Shown here: in pieces, positions 19,075 to 27,152 of the stretch
How the letters are laid out: the number at the start of each line of letters is the position of its first letter
Numbering within the stretch: position 1 is the stretch's first letter
NCBI GenBank assembly: GCA_030654175.1
Contig: JAURXZ010000024.1
Location: 310,001 to 374,000 of the forward strand
From: Bacteroidia bacterium
Lineage (GTDB): Bacteria > Bacteroidota > Bacteroidia > 2-12-FULL-35-15
Direction of reading: 5' to 3'
Length of the DNA: 64,000 nt
Notes under the pieces: model-generated
Told to the model about the DNA's origin: nothing
The model's input: only the letters and a program-made list of their open reading frames with translations
The model's database searches: none
Made by a program: the position numbers and the translations under genes

Positions 19075-19111
19075 AAAAAACCCGTCAGGCAATTTGCATG
19101 ACGGGTTTTTT
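19075..19111 (-). terminator. Rho-independent terminator
   Basis: AAAAAACCCGTCA (19075-19087) pairs perfectly with TGACGGGTTTTTT (19099-19111) around an 11-base loop. It ends the transcript of the Cys/Lys-rich gene, whose stop codon is 16 bases upstream on the minus strand. The A tract on the other side means it could act on both strands. Confidence 0.9.
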
Positions 19112-19126
19112 ATTGAATTGAATTAA

Positions 19127-19435
19127 TTACTTAGCAGGAGTTGCTGCTGGTGCTACATCAGCCTTTGCTTCAGCTTTTCCTTTGCAACAAGCTTTTCCTT
19201 TAGTTTCTCCACCGTGACAAGATTTAGCTTCTGCTTTTCCTTCAGAAGTAGTACTTGCAGCAGCAGTTTCATCTTTTTTGCAACATGCTTTCTTTTTATC
19301 GCATTTCTTTTTCTCGTCTTTTTTCTCTTCACCACCTAAAGTGATAACAGTTCCTGTAGTTAAAGCGGTAACAGTTACTGCTGAAGAAGCTCCAACGATT
19401 CCGGTAAATGCGAACAATAAAAATAATTTTTTCAT
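19127..19435 (-). CDS. Exported Cys/Lys-rich low-complexity protein
   Basis: A 102-residue protein with an N-terminal hydrophobic segment (MKKLFLLFAFTGIVGASSAVTV) that is a probable signal peptide. The rest is low complexity, rich in Lys, Ala and Glu, with Cys grouped as KKCDKKKACCKK, KSCHGG and KACCKGK. Seven Cys and one His in about 50 residues suggest metal binding, like a metallothionein, although no named family is recognised. It has its own predicted promoter and a strong terminator, so it is probably a monocistronic, perhaps well expressed gene. Codon use looks ordinary for the window. Confidence 0.7.
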   Translation of the reverse strand: MKKLFLLFAFTGIVGASSAVTVTALTTGTVITLGGEEKKDEKKKCDKKKACCKKDETAAASTTSEGKAEAKSCHGGETKGKACCKGKAEAKADVAPAATPAK

Positions 19436-19480
19436 GTAGATTATGGTTTTAAGTGATTAATTCGTTTTCGATTTCAATAA

Positions 19481-19488
19481 CAAAGATA
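19481..19488 (-). promoter_or_regulatory. Promoter -7 box of the Cys/Lys-rich gene
   Basis: On the minus strand this reads TATCTTTG, a perfect match to TAnnTTTG, about 45 bases upstream of the ATG at 19435. No clear TTG lies at the usual upstream distance. Confidence 0.45.
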
Positions 19489-19540
19489 ATGCTAAATTTA
19501 AATTTTATTGCTTTTCATCGTTAATAATTGTTAAAATGGG

Positions 19541-20200
19541 TTATTCGAAGGTAGCAATAACGGTTTCGCGGCCACGCACTTTCTGTTCAAGATTTACTTT
19601 CACCTTCACGTTTAAAGGTAACAATAAGTCTACTCTCGAACCGAATTTAATGAAGCCGAACTCATTTCCCTGAACAGCAACATCCCCTTCTTTAGCATAA
19701 TTTACAATGCGTCTGGCCAAGGCACCTGCAATTTGCCTGAATAATACGGCTTGTCCGTTTTTGTGTTCCACTACAATTGTTGTGCGTTCATTATCTGTAG
19801 ATGATTTCGGGTGCCAGGCCACTAAAAATAAACCCGGATGATATTTTGAATATTTTACAATCCCGCTAATAGGGTAACGATTAATATGCACATTGATGGG
19901 TGACATAAAAATGGAGATCTGAAGGCGTTTGTCTTTAAAATATTCTGTTTCCGTTACTTCTTCAATTACCACCACCTTGCCATCGGCAGGAGCTATAATA
20001 TGGTTGTCGTTGATAATGATGCCACGGTTTGGACTCCGGAAAAATTGTAAAATGGTAATTAATAAAAAGGCAGATAAAAGATACCCCAGCCATAATATTA
20101 TAGAATATTCAGAGAAAAAATAACAGGTCAGAAAATTTATGATTGCAACCACAATTATGGTGATGATCAATGATGGAATGCCTTCTTTGTGAAATTTCAT
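19541..20200 (-). CDS. psd: Phosphatidylserine decarboxylase
   Basis: A 219-residue enzyme of the short phosphatidylserine decarboxylase type that makes phosphatidylethanolamine. Two hydrophobic segments at the N-terminus (residues 10-45) anchor it in the membrane. Family blocks include APADGKVVVIEEV, FMSPINVHINRYP and YHPGLFLVAWHPKSS. The self-cleavage site that forms the pyruvoyl group is the Gly-Ser in KFGSRVDLLLP near the end. Length agrees with the short bacterial form. It is the first gene of a minus-strand group whose downstream neighbours have a separate promoter. Confidence 0.95.
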   Translation of the reverse strand: MKFHKEGIPSLIITIIVVAIINFLTCYFFSEYSIILWLGYLLSAFLLITILQFFRSPNRGIIINDNHIIAPADGKVVVIEEVTETEYFKDKRLQISIFMSPINVHINRYPISGIVKYSKYHPGLFLVAWHPKSSTDNERTTIVVEHKNGQAVLFRQIAGALARRIVNYAKEGDVAVQGNEFGFIKFGSRVDLLLPLNVKVKVNLEQKVRGRETVIATFE

Positions 20201-20332
20201 TTTTTAATATATTAAATTTCTAATCATTAAATTTTAACCTTTATTTCAAAACAACCGGCACATGGCCCCCGACAAGCTCTGATTCACCAACGTGTATCAA
20301 TACTCAACCGGAGCATTGAATTTTCACCAATG

Positions 20333-22228
20333 TTATTTTTTCTTTTGACCGATCTGTTGTTGACGATCCTTGGTCATTTGCTCTAATTTCTCCTGGAATT
20401 TTGATACCTTTTTAGGTTTCTTTTTGTTCTCCTGAATTTTAGCATGCAAAGCATCCGAATCAATTACAAATTTTTGCATCACCCATGTTTGTCCGAAAGT
20501 GATCATATTCGCAAGAAAATAATACCAGCTTAATCCTGCTGAATAGTTATTTAAAAATCCAAGAAACAGGATCGGCATCAGATACATCATCCATTTCATG
20601 CCCGGCATTTGGTTAGATGTGCCCATAAGCTGACTGTTGCTCCAGGTATATAAAAGGGTAGAGGCGGTCATTAACAGCGCAAACAAACTCACGTGATCAC
20701 CATACCAAGGCACAGCAAAACCAAAATTATAAACAGAGTCGTACGTGGAAAGGTCATGCGCCCAAAGGAAAGGCTCCTGGCGTAACTCAATGGATGCCGG
20801 GAAAAAGCTGAACAACGCGATCAAAATAGGCATTTGCAATAATACAGGGATACAACCAGCCATAGGATTAACGCCTGCTTGTTTATACAGCGCCATAGTA
20901 GCTTGCTGTTTTTTCATTGGCTCGTCATCCTTATGCTTCTCATTCAGTTCATCAATTTCGGGTTTCAATACCCTCATCTTAGCAGATGATAGCACCGTTT
21001 TGTAGGCGATCGGTAATAATAACAATTTCAGGATCACTGTTAAAATAAGGATAATGATACCATAGTTCAAATTGAAACCGCTCAGGAAATTAAAAATCGG
21101 AATTGTTAAAAATCGATTTAACCATCCAAAGATCTTCCAGCCCAAATTGATCTGTTTTTCTAATTCAATATCATATTGTTTAAGTGTTTTAAAGTGGTTA
21201 GGGCCAAAATAAAAACGCATTCCAAATGTTTCGGACTGCAAATGTTTGTAAGGAATAGCTATAGCAGCTGAATATCTCTTTACATATTTTTTAGATCCGT
21301 GTTCAATTGCTGTTTCAATGTCAGCTGCTTTTTCAAACGTTCCATCAGCAATAATTGCAGCCGTAAAAAACTGTTGCTTAAAGCCGATCCACTTAACAGC
21401 TGTTTCCAGTGTCTTTTTTTCTTCGTCTGATTCACTTATCCTGTCTACATTCTCACCAACCGGACTAAAATAAATAGTGGATGCCGCTTGTTGCGTTTCA
21501 TGGTTTTGCTCCTGCATTGGAGTTTTCATGCTCCAGTTAAGTGTTAAGGCGTTGGCGCTTGGCGAAACAATATCTTGTATTCCAACAATGTTTACACGGA
21601 ATCCCATCATGTATTCATCCCCGTTCATTGTATATAAATACTCAATATATTTTGTTTTGCTTCCCGCGTATAAGCGCATAGCAAGGCTTTTAGAATTTTT
21701 TCCTGTCAAACTAAAGCTGCTGCCTTCCGGCTCAAAGTATAAGGAGTCAGTAGAAAGCATTTTAGAATTTACCTGCAAACTAATGTTTTGTGCTGAGGAG
21801 TCTGCATCAAACAAGATCAATGGTTTGGCGTCAAATGTTTTGTAATTTTTTAATTCAACAGAGGCTATTCTTCCGCCTTTTGTAAAAACGTTTACTTTCA
21901 TCACCTCGTTTTCAAGGGTAATGGTTTTGTTTTCGCCAATTGCTGCATTTGCGAAATCCGCATAGGCCTGTTTGTTGATGATCGCTTTTGCAGAATCACT
22001 TATTACTCCTGTAGAATCTGCCAAGCCAGATGCGGTAAGTGCATTGATACCTGTTGCTTTTGACGCGATATCCGCTTTTTGTTGTAGTGCCTGTTTTTCA
22101 AATTGAACAACCGAATCGTGCTGATGTTGCTGTATTGCAAGCTCCTGTTGAGATGGTTTGGTCAGGAACATCCAACCAATTAAAATTGCACCAATTACTA
22201 AGAGACCTATTATCGAATTTTTATCCAT
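20333..22228 (-). CDS. yidC: Membrane protein insertase YidC
   Basis: A 631-residue Oxa1/YidC family insertase of the inner membrane. It has the N-terminal membrane helix (SIIGLLVIGAILIGWMFLT), a large periplasmic domain of about 300 residues with HETQQAASTIYFSPVGENVD, and the conserved C-terminal membrane core beginning NYGIIILILTVILKLLLLPIAYK. KMRVLKPEIDELNEKHKDD and KQAGVNPMAGCIPVLLQMPILIALF are hallmark cytoplasmic and membrane segments. The C-terminus is a Lys-rich tail that may contact ribosomes. Length is normal for the Gram-negative type. Confidence 0.97.
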   Translation of the reverse strand: MDKNSIIGLLVIGAILIGWMFLTKPSQQELAIQQHQHDSVVQFEKQALQQKADIASKATGINALTASGLADSTGVISDSAKAIINKQAYADFANAAIGENKTITLENEVMKVNVFTKGGRIASVELKNYKTFDAKPLILFDADSSAQNISLQVNSKMLSTDSLYFEPEGSSFSLTGKNSKSLAMRLYAGSKTKYIEYLYTMNGDEYMMGFRVNIVGIQDIVSPSANALTLNWSMKTPMQEQNHETQQAASTIYFSPVGENVDRISESDEEKKTLETAVKWIGFKQQFFTAAIIADGTFEKAADIETAIEHGSKKYVKRYSAAIAIPYKHLQSETFGMRFYFGPNHFKTLKQYDIELEKQINLGWKIFGWLNRFLTIPIFNFLSGFNLNYGIIILILTVILKLLLLPIAYKTVLSSAKMRVLKPEIDELNEKHKDDEPMKKQQATMALYKQAGVNPMAGCIPVLLQMPILIALFSFFPASIELRQEPFLWAHDLSTYDSVYNFGFAVPWYGDHVSLFALLMTASTLLYTWSNSQLMGTSNQMPGMKWMMYLMPILFLGFLNNYSAGLSWYYFLANMITFGQTWVMQKFVIDSDALHAKIQENKKKPKKVSKFQEKLEQMTKDRQQQIGQKKK

Positions 22229-22261
22229 TTTTATTTATTATAATACCTTTAAATGCGGGCG

Positions 22262-22269
22262 CAAAGATA
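22262..22269 (-). promoter_or_regulatory. Promoter -7 box of yidC
   Basis: Minus-strand TATCTTTG, a perfect TAnnTTTG box, about 34 bases upstream of the yidC ATG. The matching -33 TTG is not evident. Confidence 0.45.
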
Positions 22270-22348
22270 ATAATAATTAGTTATGAGAATTGAGATATAA
22301 GAATTGCAGATTTTTAATAATGAGAACACTCAATAAAAACAATACATG

Positions 22349-22404
22349 CCACGAATTACACGAATTAAAGGCATTTTTTGATTTTAAATTTGTGAAATCC
22401 GTGG
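22349..22404. repeat. Imperfect inverted repeat CCACGAATTACACGAATT
   Basis: CCACGAATTACACGAATT (22349-22366) faces AATTTGTGAAATCCGTGG (22387-22404), matching at about 15 of 18 positions. It lies 30 bases downstream of the asd stop codon and upstream of yidC. It may end the asd transcript, but it lacks a T tract and looks like one of the dispersed intergenic palindromes. Confidence 0.6.
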
Positions 22405-22434
22405 CTATTCTCTGACATTACGGACAGACACTAA

Positions 22435-23421
22435 TTAAACCAGTTTATTCTCCAGCAAATATTCCGCTATCTGCACTGCATTGGTAGCTGCGCCTTTGCG
22501 AAGATTGTCAGCAACGATCCACATGTTTAATGTTTTTTCCTGCGTTTCGTCCCTGCGCAAACGGCCAACAAATACCTCATCTTTATCATGAGCATCCATC
22601 GGCATGGGGTATTTTAAATTTTTTACATCATCTACCAAAATCACCCCGGGAGCCATTGCCAGCAATTCACGTACGTCAGTCAGGTCAAATTCTTTTTCAA
22701 ATTCTATGTTCAGGCTTTCGCTGTGTCCGCCCATAACCGGTATTCTCACAGTGGTTGCAGTAACACGAATGGTGTCACCCATGATTTTTTTTGTTTCATT
22801 CACCATTTTCATCTCTTCTTTGGTGTAACCATTTTCTGTAAAAACATCAATTTGAGGGATCACATTCAAGTCGATAGGGTAGGGATAGGCCATTTCTCCT
22901 TTAATGCCTTTTCGTTCGTTCATCAATTGGTCCACAGCTTTAACACCAGTACCGGTAACTGATTGGTAGGTAGAAACCACTATTCTTTTAATGTTATATC
23001 TTTTGTGCAAGGGGTTTAAAGCCACCACCATTTGTATTGTTGAACAGTTGGGGTTTGCAATAATTTTATCAAGGCCGCTTAATTCACGTGCGTTTATCTC
23101 CGGAACGATCAGCTTTTTTGAAGGGTCCATTCTCCAGGCCGATGAATTATCAATGACCGTGATTCCTGCCTCGGCAAATTTGGGTGCCCACTCCAGCGAT
23201 GTACCTCCCCCAGCCGAAAACAGAGCCACATCAGGTTTCATGTTAATGGCAGTTTGCATTCCAACCACTTTATATTTAGTTCCATTGAACAAAACTTCCT
23301 TTCCAATCGACTTTTCAGAGGCCACTGGAATTAATTCTGTCACCGGAAAATTCCGTTCCTCTAAAATTTGTATCATTTTTGTTCCTACTAAACCTGTTGC
23401 ACCAACTACTGCTACTTTCAT
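22435..23421 (-). CDS. asd: Aspartate-semialdehyde dehydrogenase
   Basis: A 328-residue enzyme that reduces aspartyl phosphate to aspartate semialdehyde, for lysine, diaminopimelate, threonine and methionine synthesis. The NADP site is GATGLVGTKMIQIL at the N-terminus, and the catalytic Cys126 sits in ANPNCSTIQM. SYQSVTGTG- and GGHSESLNIEFE-like blocks (the substrate region) are present. Length matches the family. It is apparently transcribed alone, ahead of yidC on the same strand with about 200 bases between. Confidence 0.97.
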   Translation of the reverse strand: MKVAVVGATGLVGTKMIQILEERNFPVTELIPVASEKSIGKEVLFNGTKYKVVGMQTAINMKPDVALFSAGGGTSLEWAPKFAEAGITVIDNSSAWRMDPSKKLIVPEINARELSGLDKIIANPNCSTIQMVVALNPLHKRYNIKRIVVSTYQSVTGTGVKAVDQLMNERKGIKGEMAYPYPIDLNVIPQIDVFTENGYTKEEMKMVNETKKIMGDTIRVTATTVRIPVMGGHSESLNIEFEKEFDLTDVRELLAMAPGVILVDDVKNLKYPMPMDAHDKDEVFVGRLRRDETQEKTLNMWIVADNLRKGAATNAVQIAEYLLENKLV

Positions 23422-23694
23422 TTGTTAACTCTCCCTCTTTTGTTAATGATTAATAATTTTGTAAATATAACAACTCGGCCGTTAAATATTGACACCGACA
23501 ACACAGATTTAATTATTCATAAACTAATTTTAAAAAAGTTGTATAATTTAAGACAAAAAAGCGGAAATAGCTGCCGGATGATAATAGCTTTTTAACCCTT
23601 AATTCCTTTTAATCCAATTATCTTGTTAATTTAGCAGTTCTTATATTGTTATCAGGAGATTTTTCTATAATTTACACAAGATAATTGAAACAAG

Positions 23695-26600
23695 ATGCGC
23701 ATCCTATTTTTATCTTTTCTTTTCATCACTTCTTTTGTTACAGCACAAGTAACAGATAATTTTACAGATGGCGACTTTACCTCCAGCCCTGTATGGAGTG
23801 GGGATGCAGCTGAATTTATCGTAAATACATCACAGCAGCTGCAACTAAACAATACAGTAGCTGGTGCAAGTTATCTTTCTACCCCAAGTCCTGCCTCATC
23901 TTTAAATAATATTGAATGGCGTTTTTATATTAAACAAACTTTCGCCCCCTCATCCAGTAATTACGGAAGAGTTTACCTGGCATCGGATCAGGCTAATTTA
24001 GAAGGCCCTTTGAACGGTTATTATTTGCAATTTGGTGAAGCTTTAAGTAATGATGCGGTGGAACTTTTTCGTCAAACCGGCTCAACAAGTACTTCTGTTG
24101 CACGTTGTACCAATGGACAAATTGCAGCATCTTTTGCAATCGGTGTAAAAGTAACTCGTAATGCCTCTGGTGTGTGGAGTTTATATGTGGATGTAACAGG
24201 AGGCACAGCTTATGCTTTCGAAATTTCAGGAACAGACAACACACATACCACAACTGGTTTCTTTGGTGTGGCTTGTGTTTATACGGTAGGAAACATTACC
24301 AAATTTTATTTTGATGATTTTTATAATGGTGCAATTGTAGTTGATGTAACCCCACCTTCAATTGTGTCATCAACAGCGATCTCAAGTACTCAGGTGGATG
24401 TGTTGTTCAGCGAAAATGTTGATCTTACAACATCCCAAACCCTTACTAATTATACCGCTAATAATAGTTTAGGTAATCCTACTGTGGCTTTAAGGGATGC
24501 TGTTAATTTAAGTTTGGTTCATTTAACTTTTGCAGGTACCTTTACCAGCGGACTTGCCAATACCCTCACGATAACCAATGTTAAGGATTTTAGCGCAAAC
24601 GCAATTACAACGGCCAATACCATTTTTACCTATTTCATATCTTCTTTACCTTCATTCAAAGATGTTATCATAACGGAAATTTTTGCAGACCCCTCCCCTC
24701 AATTAGGTTTGCCGGCTGTTGAGTTTATTGAGATTTATAACAGAAGTGCCAATACAATTAATTTAAATGGATGGAAATTTACGGATGGCTCATCCATTGC
24801 AACATTGAGCTCATACAACCTTTCAGCAAATCAATATTTAATTATTTGCAGTTTGGCTGATACAGCTTTGTTCACACCGTTTGGAAACAGAATGGGAGTG
24901 AGTAGTTTTCCATCTCTGAACAATACGGGCGACAAAATTTATTTAAAGGACAATACTCTTGCATTTATTGATTCTGTTGGGTATTCCGATAGCTGGTATC
25001 AGGATGCAACTAAAAAAGCCGGTGGGTGGTCGCTGGAATTGATCAATCCTAATTCAGGGGTAAATTGTTTGGAATCCACTAACTGGATCGCCTCAACTAA
25101 TGTCAGTGGTGGTACGCCCGGAACACAAAACAGTGTCTATTCAATAGCTACTGATGTCACAGCGCCAACAATTTCAAGCGTTACAGTTGTTGATTCAATC
25201 CATATTAATGTTTGTTTTAGTGAAGCTTTGGATGCCACACAAATTTCCGTTCTTACAAATTTTAATATCAACAATGGAATCGGAACGCCAATAGCAGATA
25301 CAGCTAACAGCACGCTGACATGTGCCGCTTTAACCTTAGGCACTCCATTGGTTTCCTCCACAACGTATACGCTTACATTAACCAATATGGCGGATTGTTC
25401 CGGAAATGCCTTAAGTCCTGCATTTATTAGTTTTTCGGCACAGGACGTACCTGCATTTGGTGTGGTGATAAATGAAATTATGGCTGATCCGGACCCTGTT
25501 GTAGGGTTACCAAACCATGAATATGCAGAGCTTTACAACAAAACTGCATTCCCGATCAACTTAACCAATTGGACAATCACAATTGGAACAACAATAAAAG
25601 TTTTCCCCAATATTACCATTCTTGCTGATAGCTTTTTGGTATTAACATCAGCAGCCGCTTTACCGGATTTCGCCTCTACTATTGCTACTGTTGGGTTTTC
25701 AAGTTTTTCATTAACAAATTCCGAACAGACCTTAACATTAAAAAATCCGCAAGGAGCTGTTATATCAACTGTTTCATACAGCGACCAATGGTATCATGAT
25801 GCAATTAAAAAAAATGGAGGATGGAGTTTAGAGCAAATAGATCCTAATAATCCTTGTGCTGGAATTGATAACTGGAGAGCCTCTTTCAATACTTCCGGTG
25901 GAACTCCGGGCACATTAAACTCAACTAATGGCAATAATCCGGATAATACACCTCCGGAAGTGTTGAGGGTAGCCGTTATTGCAACAGATACTATTCAGGT
26001 TTATTTTAATGAAGCTTTGGATAGCATTACAATGCTGAATTTGGCGATCTATTCAATAGATAACAGCCTTGGTTTACCAATACAACTAAGCCCAATTGCG
26101 CCTGATTTTAAAAGTGTACGATTAGCATTATCAGCAGCATTACAGATCGGAACAATATACACCATCACCATAAATAATGCGATCACTGATTGTGCCGGAA
26201 ATCCTGTTGGATTAGAAAACACAGCTCGTTTTGCTTTACCAGAACCAGCGTTGCCCAACGATATTGTTATCAATGAAATATTGGTTGATCCAAAAACGGA
26301 TGGTGTTGATTTTGTAGAAATTTATAACCGTTCAAATAAAGTGATCGATTTAAACACAATGACCATTTCTCAGTACGACACTGTTAACAATGTGCTTACA
26401 AGCATCTACGCTATTTCTACAGAAAGTTATTTGATTTTTCCACAAGAATATTTGGTGTTGAGTGAAGATGGCTCAATCGTTAAAAGCCATTATAACACAA
26501 CTAATCCAAAAGGGTTTTTGGATGTGGATAACCTGCCGACCCTTAGTATTTCGGGCGGAACCGTTTGTTTGGCAACGAATTCCGCTATCATAGACCTGTT

Positions 26601-27096
26601 GAAATATTATGATTATATGCAATTTGCATTATTGAGTATTACCAAAGGAGTTTCATTGGAGCGTATCGATTTTAACAGATCAACCCAAGACCTTACCAAT
26701 TGGCATTCGGCAGCTCAGGATATCGGTTTTGCAACACCGGCCTATAAAAACTCACAATATAACGATGCCGGGGAAACGGACGATGCGATAGAAATAACTC
26801 CTGAAGTATTTTCACCGGATGAAGATGGATTCAATGATATTGTAAATATCAACTATCATTTCAATACACCTGGATTTGTTGCAAATATTACAATCTACGA
26901 TAGCAAAGGGCGCGTAGTAAGAAATTTGGTACGCAGCGAATTATTAGGTTTGAAAGGAACTTATAGTTGGGATGGCATCACCGCAGATCGCGAAAAAGCA
27001 CGCATCGGAATTTACGTCATCTTTTTTGAAGTGTTTGATCTATCCGGCAATGTAAAGCAGTATAAGAAAACGTGCGTGGTTGCTGGAAAGTTTTAA
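23695..27096 (+). CDS. Secreted lamin-tail/Ig-like repeat protein with C-terminal sorting domain
   Basis: A 1133-residue secreted protein with signal peptide MRILFLSFLFITSFVTAQ. A first beta-sandwich region (residues 20-215) is followed by alternating modules. One type starts VIITEIFADPSPQLGLPAVEFIEIYN or VVINEIMADPDPVVGLPNHEYAELYN, the lamin-tail (LTD) domain seen in secreted bacterial proteins; a third, VINEILVDPKTDGVDFVEIYN, follows. The other type is an Ig-like module with VDVLFSENVD or INVCFSEALDATQ. The C-terminus (PEVFSPDEDGFNDIVNINYHF, ITIYDSKGRVVRNL, IGIYVIFFEVFDLSGNVKQYKKTCVV) resembles the FlgD-like/gliding-type sorting domain. It is likely a cell-surface protein; no catalytic motif is seen. 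Confidence 0.85.
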   Translation: MRILFLSFLFITSFVTAQVTDNFTDGDFTSSPVWSGDAAEFIVNTSQQLQLNNTVAGASYLSTPSPASSLNNIEWRFYIKQTFAPSSSNYGRVYLASDQANLEGPLNGYYLQFGEALSNDAVELFRQTGSTSTSVARCTNGQIAASFAIGVKVTRNASGVWSLYVDVTGGTAYAFEISGTDNTHTTTGFFGVACVYTVGNITKFYFDDFYNGAIVVDVTPPSIVSSTAISSTQVDVLFSENVDLTTSQTLTNYTANNSLGNPTVALRDAVNLSLVHLTFAGTFTSGLANTLTITNVKDFSANAITTANTIFTYFISSLPSFKDVIITEIFADPSPQLGLPAVEFIEIYNRSANTINLNGWKFTDGSSIATLSSYNLSANQYLIICSLADTALFTPFGNRMGVSSFPSLNNTGDKIYLKDNTLAFIDSVGYSDSWYQDATKKAGGWSLELINPNSGVNCLESTNWIASTNVSGGTPGTQNSVYSIATDVTAPTISSVTVVDSIHINVCFSEALDATQISVLTNFNINNGIGTPIADTANSTLTCAALTLGTPLVSSTTYTLTLTNMADCSGNALSPAFISFSAQDVPAFGVVINEIMADPDPVVGLPNHEYAELYNKTAFPINLTNWTITIGTTIKVFPNITILADSFLVLTSAAALPDFASTIATVGFSSFSLTNSEQTLTLKNPQGAVISTVSYSDQWYHDAIKKNGGWSLEQIDPNNPCAGIDNWRASFNTSGGTPGTLNSTNGNNPDNTPPEVLRVAVIATDTIQVYFNEALDSITMLNLAIYSIDNSLGLPIQLSPIAPDFKSVRLALSAALQIGTIYTITINNAITDCAGNPVGLENTARFALPEPALPNDIVINEILVDPKTDGVDFVEIYNRSNKVIDLNTMTISQYDTVNNVLTSIYAISTESYLIFPQEYLVLSEDGSIVKSHYNTTNPKGFLDVDNLPTLSISGGTVCLATNSAIIDLLKYYDYMQFALLSITKGVSLERIDFNRSTQDLTNWHSAAQDIGFATPAYKNSQYNDAGETDDAIEITPEVFSPDEDGFNDIVNINYHFNTPGFVANITIYDSKGRVVRNLVRSELLGLKGTYSWDGITADREKARIGIYVIFFEVFDLSGNVKQYKKTCVVAGKF

Positions 27097-27152
27097 GGTC
27101 ACTGCAAGTAATTGCTGCCGCTGAGCCAATATCTGTTTACAAAAAGTAAATA

